Origin: Bacilli bacterium
GTDB taxonomy: Bacteria; Bacillota_I; Bacilli_A; RF39; UBA660
Assembly: GCA_017510225.1 (NCBI GenBank)
Contig: JAFWNS010000016.1
Coordinates: 1-48,548 of the forward strand
Length of the DNA stretch: 48,548 bases
Direction: 5' to 3'
The notes under the pieces were generated by a model. The model worked only from the letters and a program-made list of their open reading frames with translations. It ran no database searches and had not been told where the DNA came from. This document shows positions 24,557-33,149 of the stretch, piece by piece (the stretch's first letter is position 1; each line of letters begins with the position of its first letter). A program made the position numbers and the translations under genes.

Positions 24557-24584
24557 ATTATAACACTATTTTTATTATTTTCAA
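24557..24584 (-). promoter_or_regulatory. Promoter of T-box leader and thrS
   Basis: On the minus strand TTGAAA (24584-24579) is 16 bases before TATAAT (24562-24557). The start near 24550 fits the first base of Stem I. Confidence 0.65.
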
Positions 24585-24589
24585 ACATT

Positions 24590-25372
24590 TTATCTCTTAT
24601 TCCAAGAACTTGGAACATTCATAACAGATTGTAGTCCATAAAATCCTTGTGAATATCTAACTCTTCCATAATTAAAGAAACTTCCTAAATCAGCACATCT
24701 ACCATCACTACTAAATGAATTACAATCAAGTAAAGCAATATGTAAGTGTGTTCCATAAGCTACACCAGTAGATCCCATATAACCTAATCTATCATTAACA
24801 GTTACATGTTTACCTATATATATTCCTTCTTCATATCTAGATAAGTGAACATATTGTGATGTATATAAATTACCATTTATACTATGATTTACGGTTACTA
24901 TTAAAGCTCCTGCATAATCAGTATATATATTAGAAATAATACCATCAGCAACTGGATATATGGCTTCAGCTTCTCCTCTTGGACTAACTATATCTAATGC
25001 ATAATGAGAATAATCTACTCCTCCAGATACAGCACCCACTTCACAAGGTAAATACCATATTCTAGTATTAACAGGTTTTACTTCATTATTTTTAATAACT
25101 GGTAAATTAACTTCTTTAGGTGACTCACTATTTATTTCTTTATTATAATTATTAATTATTTCAGTAAGTCCACTCTTTTCAGTTTCCTTTTTATTACCTA
25201 CATTTGCGGTTGCCATATCTTTAACATTGACATTTTCATAACTAATATCATATTCAGCATTACCTTCATGTTCATATAGATACATTTCTATACCACTAGA
25301 AATCATTATAAGGGCAATTGATACGGTAATCATTAATTTACCTCTTAATATGTATTTGTCTAAATTTGACAT
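24590..25372 (-). CDS. Membrane-anchored M23 (LytM-like) peptidase
   Basis: The 260-residue protein has a short cytosolic start and one membrane helix (about 13-33), then a linker and an M23 domain (about 115-250). Metal-site motifs are GVDYSHYALDIVS (His and Asp) and YGTHLHIALLDC. M23 enzymes cut peptide crossbridges in peptidoglycan. Cys residues (CEVGAV, DCNSF, RCADLG) are unusual for an outer domain and could form disulfides. I chose ATG at 25372; a GTG three codons earlier overlaps the RBS GGGGTG. That RBS lies in the 3' arm of a hairpin that ends the dnaI unit, which may limit translation. Confidence 0.85.
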   Translation of the reverse strand: MSNLDKYILRGKLMITVSIALIMISSGIEMYLYEHEGNAEYDISYENVNVKDMATANVGNKKETEKSGLTEIINNYNKEINSESPKEVNLPVIKNNEVKPVNTRIWYLPCEVGAVSGGVDYSHYALDIVSPRGEAEAIYPVADGIISNIYTDYAGALIVTVNHSINGNLYTSQYVHLSRYEEGIYIGKHVTVNDRLGYMGSTGVAYGTHLHIALLDCNSFSSDGRCADLGSFFNYGRVRYSQGFYGLQSVMNVPSSWNKR

Positions 25373-25373
25373 A

Positions 25374-25399
25374 AAAAACACCCCACCGGAATGGGGCTT
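25374..25399 (-). terminator. GC-rich hairpin between dnaI and M23 gene
   Basis: On the minus strand GCCCCATTCCGGTGGGGTG is followed by TTTTTT and then the ATG of the M23 gene. It looks like an intrinsic terminator, yet its 3' arm carries the only RBS of the next gene. Confidence 0.55.
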
Positions 25400-25430
25400 A
25401 TAATAACATATTTTACTAAAAAAGTCAATA

Positions 25431-26333
25431 TTATCGCCTGTTCTTACTTACTAATTCTAAGTTTTCAGTTAACTGTTTTATTCTTTCAATTATTCTTCTA
25501 GCTTTAACTTTATCTACACCAGAAGTAGTAATAGATAAAGATTTTTCTAATTCTTTTAGTGTTAAATTAGAAGTAAAAAATGTAGGTAGATTACTTTCCA
25601 TACGATATTGAAGTATAGGTCCTAAAACTTCATCTCTAGACCAACTACTACAGTTTTCTGCACCAATATCATCAAGTAATAATAATGGTACTTTTTTAAT
25701 ATATTCAAATTTTTCTTTATAATCTGTTTGAAATGATGCTTTCAAACTTCTTAAAAACTCTGGATAATATACAAGTACTGATTTAATGTCTTTTTTAGCC
25801 ATTTCATTGAAAAGAGCTGCTATTAAATAAGTTTTACCACTACCAAACGATCCATTTAAATATAATCCTTTAGGTTTATCTTTTTTATCATAGTTCTTCA
25901 TAAACTCATTAAAATATTTAAGTATAGGAAGCCTAGCTGAATCATCTTTATAAATATTCTTAAATGAAGCTTCACTAATCTCTTTAGGCATATCATATAA
26001 TTCAACATTTTCTTTATATAAATTATTTTTAATTTCTTTTTGTTTTTTAGGACATGCAATATATGAAAAAGTAATTATATTATTATCTTTTTCTGGAGTA
26101 TATTTATAACCAACTATATTATTCTTACAAGTAGTAATGCTTTTACACTTACTACAATTTTTCTCTTCACAAAAACTTTCTTCTAAACTAGAAGTATATT
26201 TCATAAGTATTTCATCTTTAATATTTAAACTATCAACATAGTCTTTAAACTCTTTATTACTACATGCATCTTGATAATCATGTACTAAAGCAGTCTCATC
26301 TACTTTATCAATAACATTTTTTACTTTCTTCAT
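25431..26333 (-). CDS. dnaI: Primosomal protein DnaI (helicase loader)
   Basis: The 300-residue AAA+ ATPase loads the replicative helicase onto DNA. The N-terminal part contains a Cys cluster (CEEKNCSKCKSITTC) as in DnaI zinc domains. The ATPase part shows Walker A GSFGSGKT with Lys167, Walker B LLLLDDIGAE, and sensor region TFFTSNLTLKEL with an Arg-rich end (KARRIIERIKQL). The length is usual for DnaI. It has its own promoter (26353-26381) and RBS GGTGG. The partner DnaB is not in the window. Confidence 0.93.
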   Translation of the reverse strand: MKKVKNVIDKVDETALVHDYQDACSNKEFKDYVDSLNIKDEILMKYTSSLEESFCEEKNCSKCKSITTCKNNIVGYKYTPEKDNNIITFSYIACPKKQKEIKNNLYKENVELYDMPKEISEASFKNIYKDDSARLPILKYFNEFMKNYDKKDKPKGLYLNGSFGSGKTYLIAALFNEMAKKDIKSVLVYYPEFLRSLKASFQTDYKEKFEYIKKVPLLLLDDIGAENCSSWSRDEVLGPILQYRMESNLPTFFTSNLTLKELEKSLSITTSGVDKVKARRIIERIKQLTENLELVSKNRR

Positions 26334-26352
26334 ATTACCACCACTTAATATA

Positions 26353-26381
26353 ATTTTATCTAAAATAATTATTTTTGTCCA
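26353..26381 (-). promoter_or_regulatory. Promoter of dnaI
   Basis: On the minus strand TGGACA (26381-26376) and TAAAAT (26358-26353) are 17 bases apart. The -35 directly adjoins the comEC stop codon. Confidence 0.5.
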
Positions 26382-26383
26382 TA

Positions 26384-28456
26384 CTAATTTCCTGTAGTTA
26401 TTTTATATGTGTCAAGATTAATTGTTATTGTACCTAGTTTGTCTGTTCTTAAATAGTTAATATTATATTTATTTAATTTTTCTATTGTTTCTAAATGAGG
26501 ATGTCCAAATCTATTATTTCTTCCACATGAGATTAAAGCTAATTTAGGATTTGTTTTTTCTAATAAATCTTCACTTGTAGAAGTTCTTGATCCATGATGC
26601 CCTAGTTTTAATATATCTATATTTTTAATATTATAATTATTTAATATATATTCTTCACTTTTAACAGATGCATCTCCTGTAAATAACATCTTTAAATTAT
26701 TATAAGTTATATAGTATATAGAACTACTATCATTTTCATCTTCTAAATCTGTATTTAATTCTAAAAAATTAAAATTGCCTATATTAAAATTAGTTCCTTC
26801 TTTAGATATATAAATATTATTATGTTTCTTTATAATTTGTTTTTCTAAATAATTAATTTTATTATCATTTATATAAACTTTATCTACTTTAAAATTATTA
26901 ATTAGATTTAATGCTTCTCCTAGATGATCATAATCACCATGAGTAAGAATTATTATATCTATTTTTTTAATACCTAAAGATTTAAGTAATGGTATAGTTA
27001 TATTTTTTACTAATGAATTATTATTTTGTCTCTTCATCCATTTATCTTTTATAAAAGACATATTCCCTCCTGTATCTATAAGTACTGTTTTATTATTAGA
27101 ATGAAGTATAAAAGAATCTCCCTGTCCAATATCAAGCATCTTTATATAATTATCATTTTTATAATATGGATATAAATAATGAATAATTATTAATAAAAAT
27201 AATGGTATATATAATAGTCTTTTATTTTTATTAAGACCAATAAAAAAGATTATTATAAATATAAAATATAATATATAAATAATTATGTTTAGTTTTGGAA
27301 ATATAAATTTAAAAGTATTTATTTTATTTAAGTATAAGGAAGTTATTTCTAATATATTAATTAATATATTATATAGTGGTTTTAGAAAGTTGAAGATGTA
27401 TGTTAGAAGTGATAATGGGAATATTATAATACTTATTAATGGTACATAGAATAAATTATATATAATACTTAGTATGTTTATTTGATAGAAATTATATAGT
27501 GTAATTGGAATACTAGATACAAAAGATAGGAATGATGTTACTAGTAATTTCTTTAGATAATTATTGTATCTATTTATAAACTCTCCCATTAATATTAAAG
27601 TTAGACTAATAGTAAAAGAATACCAGAAAGCTACTTCATAAATATAGAATGGTTCTATTAATAAAGAAATAGATAAAGTTAAAATAAATATGTTATATCC
27701 TTTAATATAAAAATAATATATTTTATTAATAGAAAATAATATAAAGAATAATACTCCTCTAAGTATAGATGGAGAAAGTCCTGTTAGAAATAAATATAAT
27801 AATAGAATAATACAAGTAATTAAATATCTTTTGTTTTCAGATATCTTTAATTTCTTTAGAATAGATAATATAATTCCTCCAAGTAAACTTGTATGCATCC
27901 CGCTTAAAGCAAATAAATGAGATATACCATTATTTTGATAAGACTCTTTTATTTCTTGTTTTAAATATCTTTTATCTCCTAATATAAAAGTATTTAAATA
28001 TGGATTATTATTTAGACTATTAATTATACTTTGTTTTAATAAATAATAAATATTATTAGTATTAGATATTTTTTTAATAGAATCTATTTTTACTGTTTTA
28101 TATATATGTTTATATTCTAAATACTTTTTATAATTAAAAGTATTTTTTGTAGTATTAGAACCTATATTATTAATAGTTCCATTAATACTTATTTTATCTC
28201 CTAGATGAAAACTATCTTTATAATATTTTAATTCTTTTTTAGATTTAAAATAATAATTACCTATATATTTATTATTAGATTTTAATGTTAAAGATAATTT
28301 GTTTCCATCGATAACTTGATCTAGGATAATTGATTCTTTTATCTCTATATTATTTTTTTTATTTAAATTAATTCTAATTAGTGATATTAATAATACTAAT
28401 ATAATTATAACTATATATAAATGATTAGATAGTAAGACGGTCCTTAATTTTAGCAA
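26384..28456 (-). CDS. comEC: DNA uptake channel ComEC
   Basis: The 690-residue protein forms the pore for single-stranded DNA in transformation. It shows an N-terminal membrane region with an OB-like DUF4131 part (about 1-130), the competence domain with HLFALSGMHTSLLGG and LSPSILRGVL, about nine further membrane helices, and a C-terminal metallo-beta-lactamase-like domain (about 438-690). That last domain has DIGQGDSFILHS, the TGGN turn, ILTHGDYDHLGEAL, and GHHGSRTSTS. The start is a TTG at 28456 with AGGAG nine bases upstream; no ATG or GTG lies near. It overlaps comEA by 32 bases. Confidence 0.93.
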   Translation of the reverse strand: MLKLRTVLLSNHLYIVIIILVLLISLIRINLNKKNNIEIKESIILDQVIDGNKLSLTLKSNNKYIGNYYFKSKKELKYYKDSFHLGDKISINGTINNIGSNTTKNTFNYKKYLEYKHIYKTVKIDSIKKISNTNNIYYLLKQSIINSLNNNPYLNTFILGDKRYLKQEIKESYQNNGISHLFALSGMHTSLLGGIILSILKKLKISENKRYLITCIILLLYLFLTGLSPSILRGVLFFILFSINKIYYFYIKGYNIFILTLSISLLIEPFYIYEVAFWYSFTISLTLILMGEFINRYNNYLKKLLVTSFLSFVSSIPITLYNFYQINILSIIYNLFYVPLISIIIFPLSLLTYIFNFLKPLYNILINILEITSLYLNKINTFKFIFPKLNIIIYILYFIFIIIFFIGLNKNKRLLYIPLFLLIIIHYLYPYYKNDNYIKMLDIGQGDSFILHSNNKTVLIDTGGNMSFIKDKWMKRQNNNSLVKNITIPLLKSLGIKKIDIIILTHGDYDHLGEALNLINNFKVDKVYINDNKINYLEKQIIKKHNNIYISKEGTNFNIGNFNFLELNTDLEDENDSSSIYYITYNNLKMLFTGDASVKSEEYILNNYNIKNIDILKLGHHGSRTSTSEDLLEKTNPKLALISCGRNNRFGHPHLETIEKLNKYNINYLRTDKLGTITINLDTYKITTGN

Positions 28457-29108
28457 ATACTGCGTCTCCTATACCTTTTATATTTTTAATTTCATCTATT
28501 GTTTTAAAAGTATTTTTATTTCTATAAGAAATAATATCATTGGCTTTAGCTTCTCCTATACCAGATAACGTCATTAATTCTTCTTTAGTAGCAGTATTTA
28601 TATTTACTTTAGAATTATTATCTTTAGTAGTTTTATCTCCATCTATACAAGCATCATTCTTTAGAGAATTTGAATCTTTTTGTTTGCACATTTCTATTAG
28701 GCTAGCTTCTATTTCTTTAGTTCTTTTAAAATTATTTACTTCATAATTACTATAAATTATAATTACCATTTCATCAGTAATCTTTTTACTTAAATTAATT
28801 ACAGAAGTATTAGCTTTATCAGTTAATCCTCCAGCCATTTCTATAACATCTATTACTCTAGAATTAGTTTTTAATTCATATATACCTGGAACATTTACTT
28901 CTCCTTTTATATCTACTATTACTTTTTTAGGAGTAGTCTTTTTCTTTTTAACTGTTTCTTTTCTAGATAGTAATAATTCTTTTTTATTAGTATTTTTAGT
29001 TTTAGTATTTAGTATTTTAGATATTGTAAATATAGTAGTAGATAGAATTAAAATAAATACAATAATTCCAATAGTTATTTGTTTTCTATAACGATATTTA
29101 AAAGTAAT
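28425..29108 (-). CDS. comEA: DNA receptor ComEA, initiating at ATT
   Basis: The 227-residue protein binds incoming double-stranded DNA. It has a membrane helix (about 11-28), a linker, an SLBB-type region (VDIKGEVNVPGIYEL and on, about 72-150) and a C-terminal helix-hairpin-helix pair (KVNINTATKEELMTL, IKNIKGIGDAVFAKI). The first ATG in frame lies at 28838, inside the SLBB region and without an RBS, and would drop the membrane anchor. The frame is open up to a strong RBS (AGGAGGTG), where an ATT at 29108 has ideal 5-7 base spacing. No ATG, GTG or TTG exists between. Either AUU starts this gene or a base error has changed an ATG. It overlaps comEC. Confidence 0.9.
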   Translation of the reverse strand: MTFKYRYRKQITIGIIVFILILSTTIFTISKILNTKTKNTNKKELLLSRKETVKKKKTTPKKVIVDIKGEVNVPGIYELKTNSRVIDVIEMAGGLTDKANTSVINLSKKITDEMVIIIYSNYEVNNFKRTKEIEASLIEMCKQKDSNSLKNDACIDGDKTTKDNNSKVNINTATKEELMTLSGIGEAKANDIISYRNKNTFKTIDEIKNIKGIGDAVFAKIKDRLTI

Positions 29109-29152
29109 AATTACACCTCCTATTTAAATTATTGTATAAAAAAAGAAAAGTT

Positions 29153-30247
29153 CTACACTTCTCTTGGTTTTTTTATTAATTTTTTTGCTTCTTCTTTAGG
29201 AAGACCATGGTGTGCTTGTTGCATCAATTCTTTTTCCATTTCAAATATATTACCTGGATCTTCTATTTTACAACCTGCACTTCGAATACTTCCTCCACCA
29301 CCCATATGATCCATTATTTTTCCTACATCGATTTTTCCTTTACTTCTTGCGGACATATAGATAGCATCTGGATTAATATAACCTATTACAATAGCAGCAT
29401 CTACTGTTCTAAAACTTATCATTCTATCTGCAGTTTGCGCTAAAACAACTTTTTTATATTTTTTAGTTGGATCATTTCTATTTAAAGTAATGGATATATT
29501 ATAACCTTTAAGTAATATATCATCTTCATCAAAATATGGATCTCCATACTCTACCATTCTTGTATTATGGTCATCATGTATAAGTAAAGATATTTCTTTA
29601 TCTACATCTATTTCTGATGCGAATAATTCTTCAACATTATCTACATCTGCACCTCTATTAAGTAACTTTTTAACAGCATCATATGTATTAGCAGATGTAT
29701 TCTTTTTAAATCTTTTAGTATCTAATCTAATACCAGAAAGTAAATAGTTAGCAGTATCTTCACTATGTTTTACTTTTAAACAACTAAGTAGGTATGTAAC
29801 TATTTCACTAGCACTAGAAGCATTATCATCAATATATTTCTTTTCTGTTTCAATAGTTCTAGCGCTTTCACCATGATGATCTATTATTAAAATATCTTTA
29901 AAATCATCTAAATAATCTCTTACGGATACTAGAGCTTGATTATTAGTATCAGTTACTATTAATGAAGATGCGCTATCTTTTAATTCTTCAAACTTATCTA
30001 TATCAATAATATTACATCTTTCTTTTTCTTTATCTATAATTTGTTTAACACCGGGTTCTAATTCAATATCATTATCATTAACTATTATATAAGACTCTAT
30101 ACCAAATTTTTGGCACAATTCACTAAGACCTATTGCAGACGCAATAGCATCATAATCTGGTTCATCATGACCTACAATAAATATCTTAGAAGATGTAGTA
30201 GAAATATCTACAAACATATCTTTTAAGGATTTTATTGACTTTCCCAT
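29153..30247 (-). CDS. DHH/DHHA1 phosphoesterase, possibly cyclic-di-AMP or oligonucleotide hydrolase
   Basis: The 364-residue soluble protein has an N-terminal DHH domain (GHDEPDYDAIAS, VTDTNNQ, IDHHGES) and a C-terminal DHHA1 domain ending with HMGGGGSIRSAGCKI. This is the catalytic part of GdpP, which hydrolyses c-di-AMP, without the membrane helices, PAS and degenerate GGDEF domains. Stand-alone versions such as Pde2 or NrnA act on pApA or short RNAs. The sequence alone does not decide between these. It is a single gene with a strong promoter (30273-30301) and RBS GGGGGA. Confidence 0.8.
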   Translation of the reverse strand: MGKSIKSLKDMFVDISTTSSKIFIVGHDEPDYDAIASAIGLSELCQKFGIESYIIVNDNDIELEPGVKQIIDKEKERCNIIDIDKFEELKDSASSLIVTDTNNQALVSVRDYLDDFKDILIIDHHGESARTIETEKKYIDDNASSASEIVTYLLSCLKVKHSEDTANYLLSGIRLDTKRFKKNTSANTYDAVKKLLNRGADVDNVEELFASEIDVDKEISLLIHDDHNTRMVEYGDPYFDEDDILLKGYNISITLNRNDPTKKYKKVVLAQTADRMISFRTVDAAIVIGYINPDAIYMSARSKGKIDVGKIMDHMGGGGSIRSAGCKIEDPGNIFEMEKELMQQAHHGLPKEEAKKLIKKPREV

Positions 30248-30272
30248 AATAATCCCCCTTATATGGCTTCAT

Positions 30273-30301
30273 ATTATAACATAAAATTACTAAAAAATCA
30301 A
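30273..30301 (-). promoter_or_regulatory. Promoter of DHH phosphoesterase gene
   Basis: On the minus strand TTGATT (30301-30296) and TATAAT (30278-30273) are 17 bases apart. The -35 overlaps the stop codon of the flavoprotein gene at 30298. Confidence 0.65.
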
Positions 30302-31854
30302 TTTCTAGCAATATTCTCAGCTTGTTTTATACCATCAATTGCAGACGTAGTAATACCTCCAGAATATCCAGCACCTTCACCACAAGGATATATTCCTTCT
30401 ATATTAGAAATACCTTTTTCATTACGTTTAATCTTTATAGGAGATGAAGTCCTAGATTCAATACCTAACATAATAGTATCATTCCTATCAAAACCTTTAA
30501 TCTTCTTACCAAACATTGGCAAAGCTTCCTTTATAGAATCGTATACATAGTCTGGTAATAGCTTGTTTAAGTCACTAAATTTATAATTACCTTTAATACA
30601 AGGATCATAGTTAAATTTAGTACTAACTTTTTTATCTATAAAATCTTTATATAATTGTACTGGTATATTACCTTCCCCTAATTTATAAGCTTGTCTTTCT
30701 AATTCTCTTTGGAATTTCACTCCATCAAATAATTCTTTTCCATAGTCATTTTTATTAACAGTTACAACAATAGCGCTATTAGAATTTTTACTATCTCTTT
30801 TATAATCACTCATACCATTTATTACTAATCCATCTTTTTCAGTAGATGAGTTTACTACATATCCTCCTGGACACATACAAAATGAATATACTCCTCTACC
30901 TTTTTTAGTATTATATGTTAGTTTATAACTAGCGGGATTTAGTTTTTTATAAGATTCACCATATTGAGATTTATTTATCATAGATTGAGGATGTTCTACA
31001 CGAAGTCCTACTGCGAATGGTTTGGATTCCATACAAATACCTTTTTTATGTAACATTTCAAAAGTGTCCCTTGCACTATGACCGATTGCAAGAACTAAAC
31101 TGTCACATTCTATTTCGTTATTATTTACAATTACACCACATACTTTATTATTCTTTATCTTAATATCAGTAACTAAACTATTAAATAGAAATTCTCCACC
31201 CATATTTATTATTTTATGTCTAATATTTTTTACTACTTCTCTTAATTTGTCTGTTCCAATATGAGGAAGTGCATCATAAGCTATTTCTTTAGGTGCACCA
31301 TTTTCTATAAATATAGAAAACACTTTATTACCTCTAGCTTCTTTATCTTTTGTTAATGTATTTAATTTTCCATCAGAAAAAGTACCTGCTCCTCCTTCTC
31401 CAAAACAGACATTACTATTTATATTTAAATTATTATTTTTCCAAAATTCTTCTACAGTTTTTACTCTGTCTTCTATTTTTTCTCCACGTTCTATAATTAT
31501 AGGTTTGTATCCTGCTTCAGCAAGAACATAACCACAAAATAGTCCAGCTGGACCACTACCTACTATAACTATTTTTTTATCTTTATTATTTATTTTAGGA
31601 AAAGAATAGTTTTTACTTATACTTTTAAATATATCTTTAGAATTTATTTTCTTTAAAATAATATCTTCACTCAAAACTTCTACATCTAATTCATATACAT
31701 ATAAAATATTATTTTTATCTCTTGCATCAATAGATTTTTTTATATATTTAATATCTTTTATATTAGATTCTTTTGTTTTTAATAATTTAGATACTTTCTT
31801 TTTTAAATCTATTTCTTTATCTATTGGAACTCTTACTTGTCTTAATCTAATCAT
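30298..31854 (-). CDS. FAD-dependent dehydrogenase (COG2509-like)
   Basis: The 518-residue flavoprotein begins with a family-specific region (MIRLRQVRVPIDKEIDL, about 1-85). It then shows the FAD site IVGSGPAGLFCGYVLAEAGY, FGEGGAGTFSDGKLNT, and the C-terminal GEGAGYSGGITTSAIDG. This is a widespread, largely uncharacterised family of FAD-dependent dehydrogenases; substrate unknown. I chose ATG at 31854, 8 bases after AGGAAGA; a GTG 30 bases upstream lacks an RBS. It overlaps the previous flavoprotein gene by 8 bases, so the two are coupled and may act in one pathway. Confidence 0.85.
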   Translation of the reverse strand: MIRLRQVRVPIDKEIDLKKKVSKLLKTKESNIKDIKYIKKSIDARDKNNILYVYELDVEVLSEDIILKKINSKDIFKSISKNYSFPKINNKDKKIVIVGSGPAGLFCGYVLAEAGYKPIIIERGEKIEDRVKTVEEFWKNNNLNINSNVCFGEGGAGTFSDGKLNTLTKDKEARGNKVFSIFIENGAPKEIAYDALPHIGTDKLREVVKNIRHKIINMGGEFLFNSLVTDIKIKNNKVCGVIVNNNEIECDSLVLAIGHSARDTFEMLHKKGICMESKPFAVGLRVEHPQSMINKSQYGESYKKLNPASYKLTYNTKKGRGVYSFCMCPGGYVVNSSTEKDGLVINGMSDYKRDSKNSNSAIVVTVNKNDYGKELFDGVKFQRELERQAYKLGEGNIPVQLYKDFIDKKVSTKFNYDPCIKGNYKFSDLNKLLPDYVYDSIKEALPMFGKKIKGFDRNDTIMLGIESRTSSPIKIKRNEKGISNIEGIYPCGEGAGYSGGITTSAIDGIKQAENIARN

Positions 31855-33073
31855 TATTAACACTTCTTCCTGCAAGTATTCCACTTAACCAAGCAATTGT
31901 TAGATTATAACCACCACATAAACCTACTATATCTAGTAGTTCTCCTGTTATATATAAATTACTTACTATTTGTGACTCCATTGTTTCTAAATTAACTTCT
32001 TTTAATGAAACTCCTCCACTACAAGTTTGTGCTTCTTCAAAACTATTTGTATCAATTATATTTAGTGGGAATTCTATTAAATTATTTATTAAAGTATTTT
32101 GTTTTTCTTTAGATAATTCTGTAAATAGTTTGTTACTATCTATATTAGATTCTTTTAAAATAATATTTACTAATTTATAATTAAGTATTCTTTCTAATAC
32201 TTTAGATATAGATAAATCTAGTTTCTTAGTCTTATATATTAACCACTCTATATATTCTTCTTTTTCTATATAATCTAAGAATGGTATAAAGTTTATTTTA
32301 ATTATTTCTTGTTTTTTATTATCTAATCCTTTTACTATTAATCCTGATAAATTAAAAGTACATATACCACTAATACCATATTTAGTAAATTGAGCTTCAC
32401 CGTATTCTTCTTTTAATAATTTATTATTTTCATATAAAGATAGTTTTACTTCACTTCTTACACCTGTCCATTCTTTTAAATACTTAGCATCACTTTTAAC
32501 ACCCATTAAATTAGGATATACTTTTTCTATTTTATGACCAAATTTTTCTAAGAATTTATAACCCATACCTGTACTTCCTGTTTTAGGATATGAGTATGAT
32601 CCAGTAGAGATTATTACTTTATCACAAGTAATAGTTTCTTTATCTGATTTTATTATAAATTTATTATTTTCTTTTTTAATATCTTCTACTAAAAAATTGT
32701 TTTTTATAATAACTCCACTTCTTTTTACTTCTTCTACTAATGCATTTTTAATAGTTACTGCTTGATTAGAAAATGGATAATATAAGTTATCTTTTATTTT
32801 AGGAGTAATTTCTAGCTCATCAAAAAACTTTAATACTTTGTATATATTCTTAGTATTAATAAATTCTTTTATTAAATTATTATCATTACTATAATAATTA
32901 CTTAAATCTTGATTACTATTAAAGTAATTACATCTACCATTACCAGTTATTAGTAATTTCTTACCACAATCTTTATTTCTTTCTAGTAAAATTACTTCAT
33001 TGTTTTTATTCTTACTAATAATAGAACTTACTAGACCAGAAGCTCCTCCACCAATAATAACTATTTTATCCAT
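31847..33073 (-). CDS. HI0933/BaiN-family flavoprotein
   Basis: The 408-residue protein has the N-terminal FAD site (IIGGGASGLVSSI), the family motif GKKLLITGNGRCNYFN, STGSYSYPKTGSTGMGYKF, and a C-terminal TCSGGVSLKEV with GGYNLTIAWLSG. This is the HI0933-like NAD(P)/FAD-dependent oxidoreductase family, of which BaiN was linked to bile acid dehydroxylation in one gut Clostridium. The family is broad, so no bile acid role is implied here. It precedes the second flavoprotein with an 8-base overlap. RBS GGTGG. Confidence 0.88.
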   Translation of the reverse strand: MDKIVIIGGGASGLVSSIISKNKNNEVILLERNKDCGKKLLITGNGRCNYFNSNQDLSNYYSNDNNLIKEFINTKNIYKVLKFFDELEITPKIKDNLYYPFSNQAVTIKNALVEEVKRSGVIIKNNFLVEDIKKENNKFIIKSDKETITCDKVIISTGSYSYPKTGSTGMGYKFLEKFGHKIEKVYPNLMGVKSDAKYLKEWTGVRSEVKLSLYENNKLLKEEYGEAQFTKYGISGICTFNLSGLIVKGLDNKKQEIIKINFIPFLDYIEKEEYIEWLIYKTKKLDLSISKVLERILNYKLVNIILKESNIDSNKLFTELSKEKQNTLINNLIEFPLNIIDTNSFEEAQTCSGGVSLKEVNLETMESQIVSNLYITGELLDIVGLCGGYNLTIAWLSGILAGRSVNND

Positions 33074-33118
33074 AATACCACCACTTTTTTTACTAAATTA
33101 TATCATATTTTTCCAAAT

Positions 33119-33149
33119 AAAAAAGAAAATATAAGTAAATATATTTTCT
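33119..33149 (-). terminator. Terminator of serpin gene
   Basis: AGAAAATAT (33124-33132) pairs with ATATTTTCT (33141-33149). On the minus strand a T run follows (33124-33119). The stem overlaps the stop codon. Confidence 0.7.
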
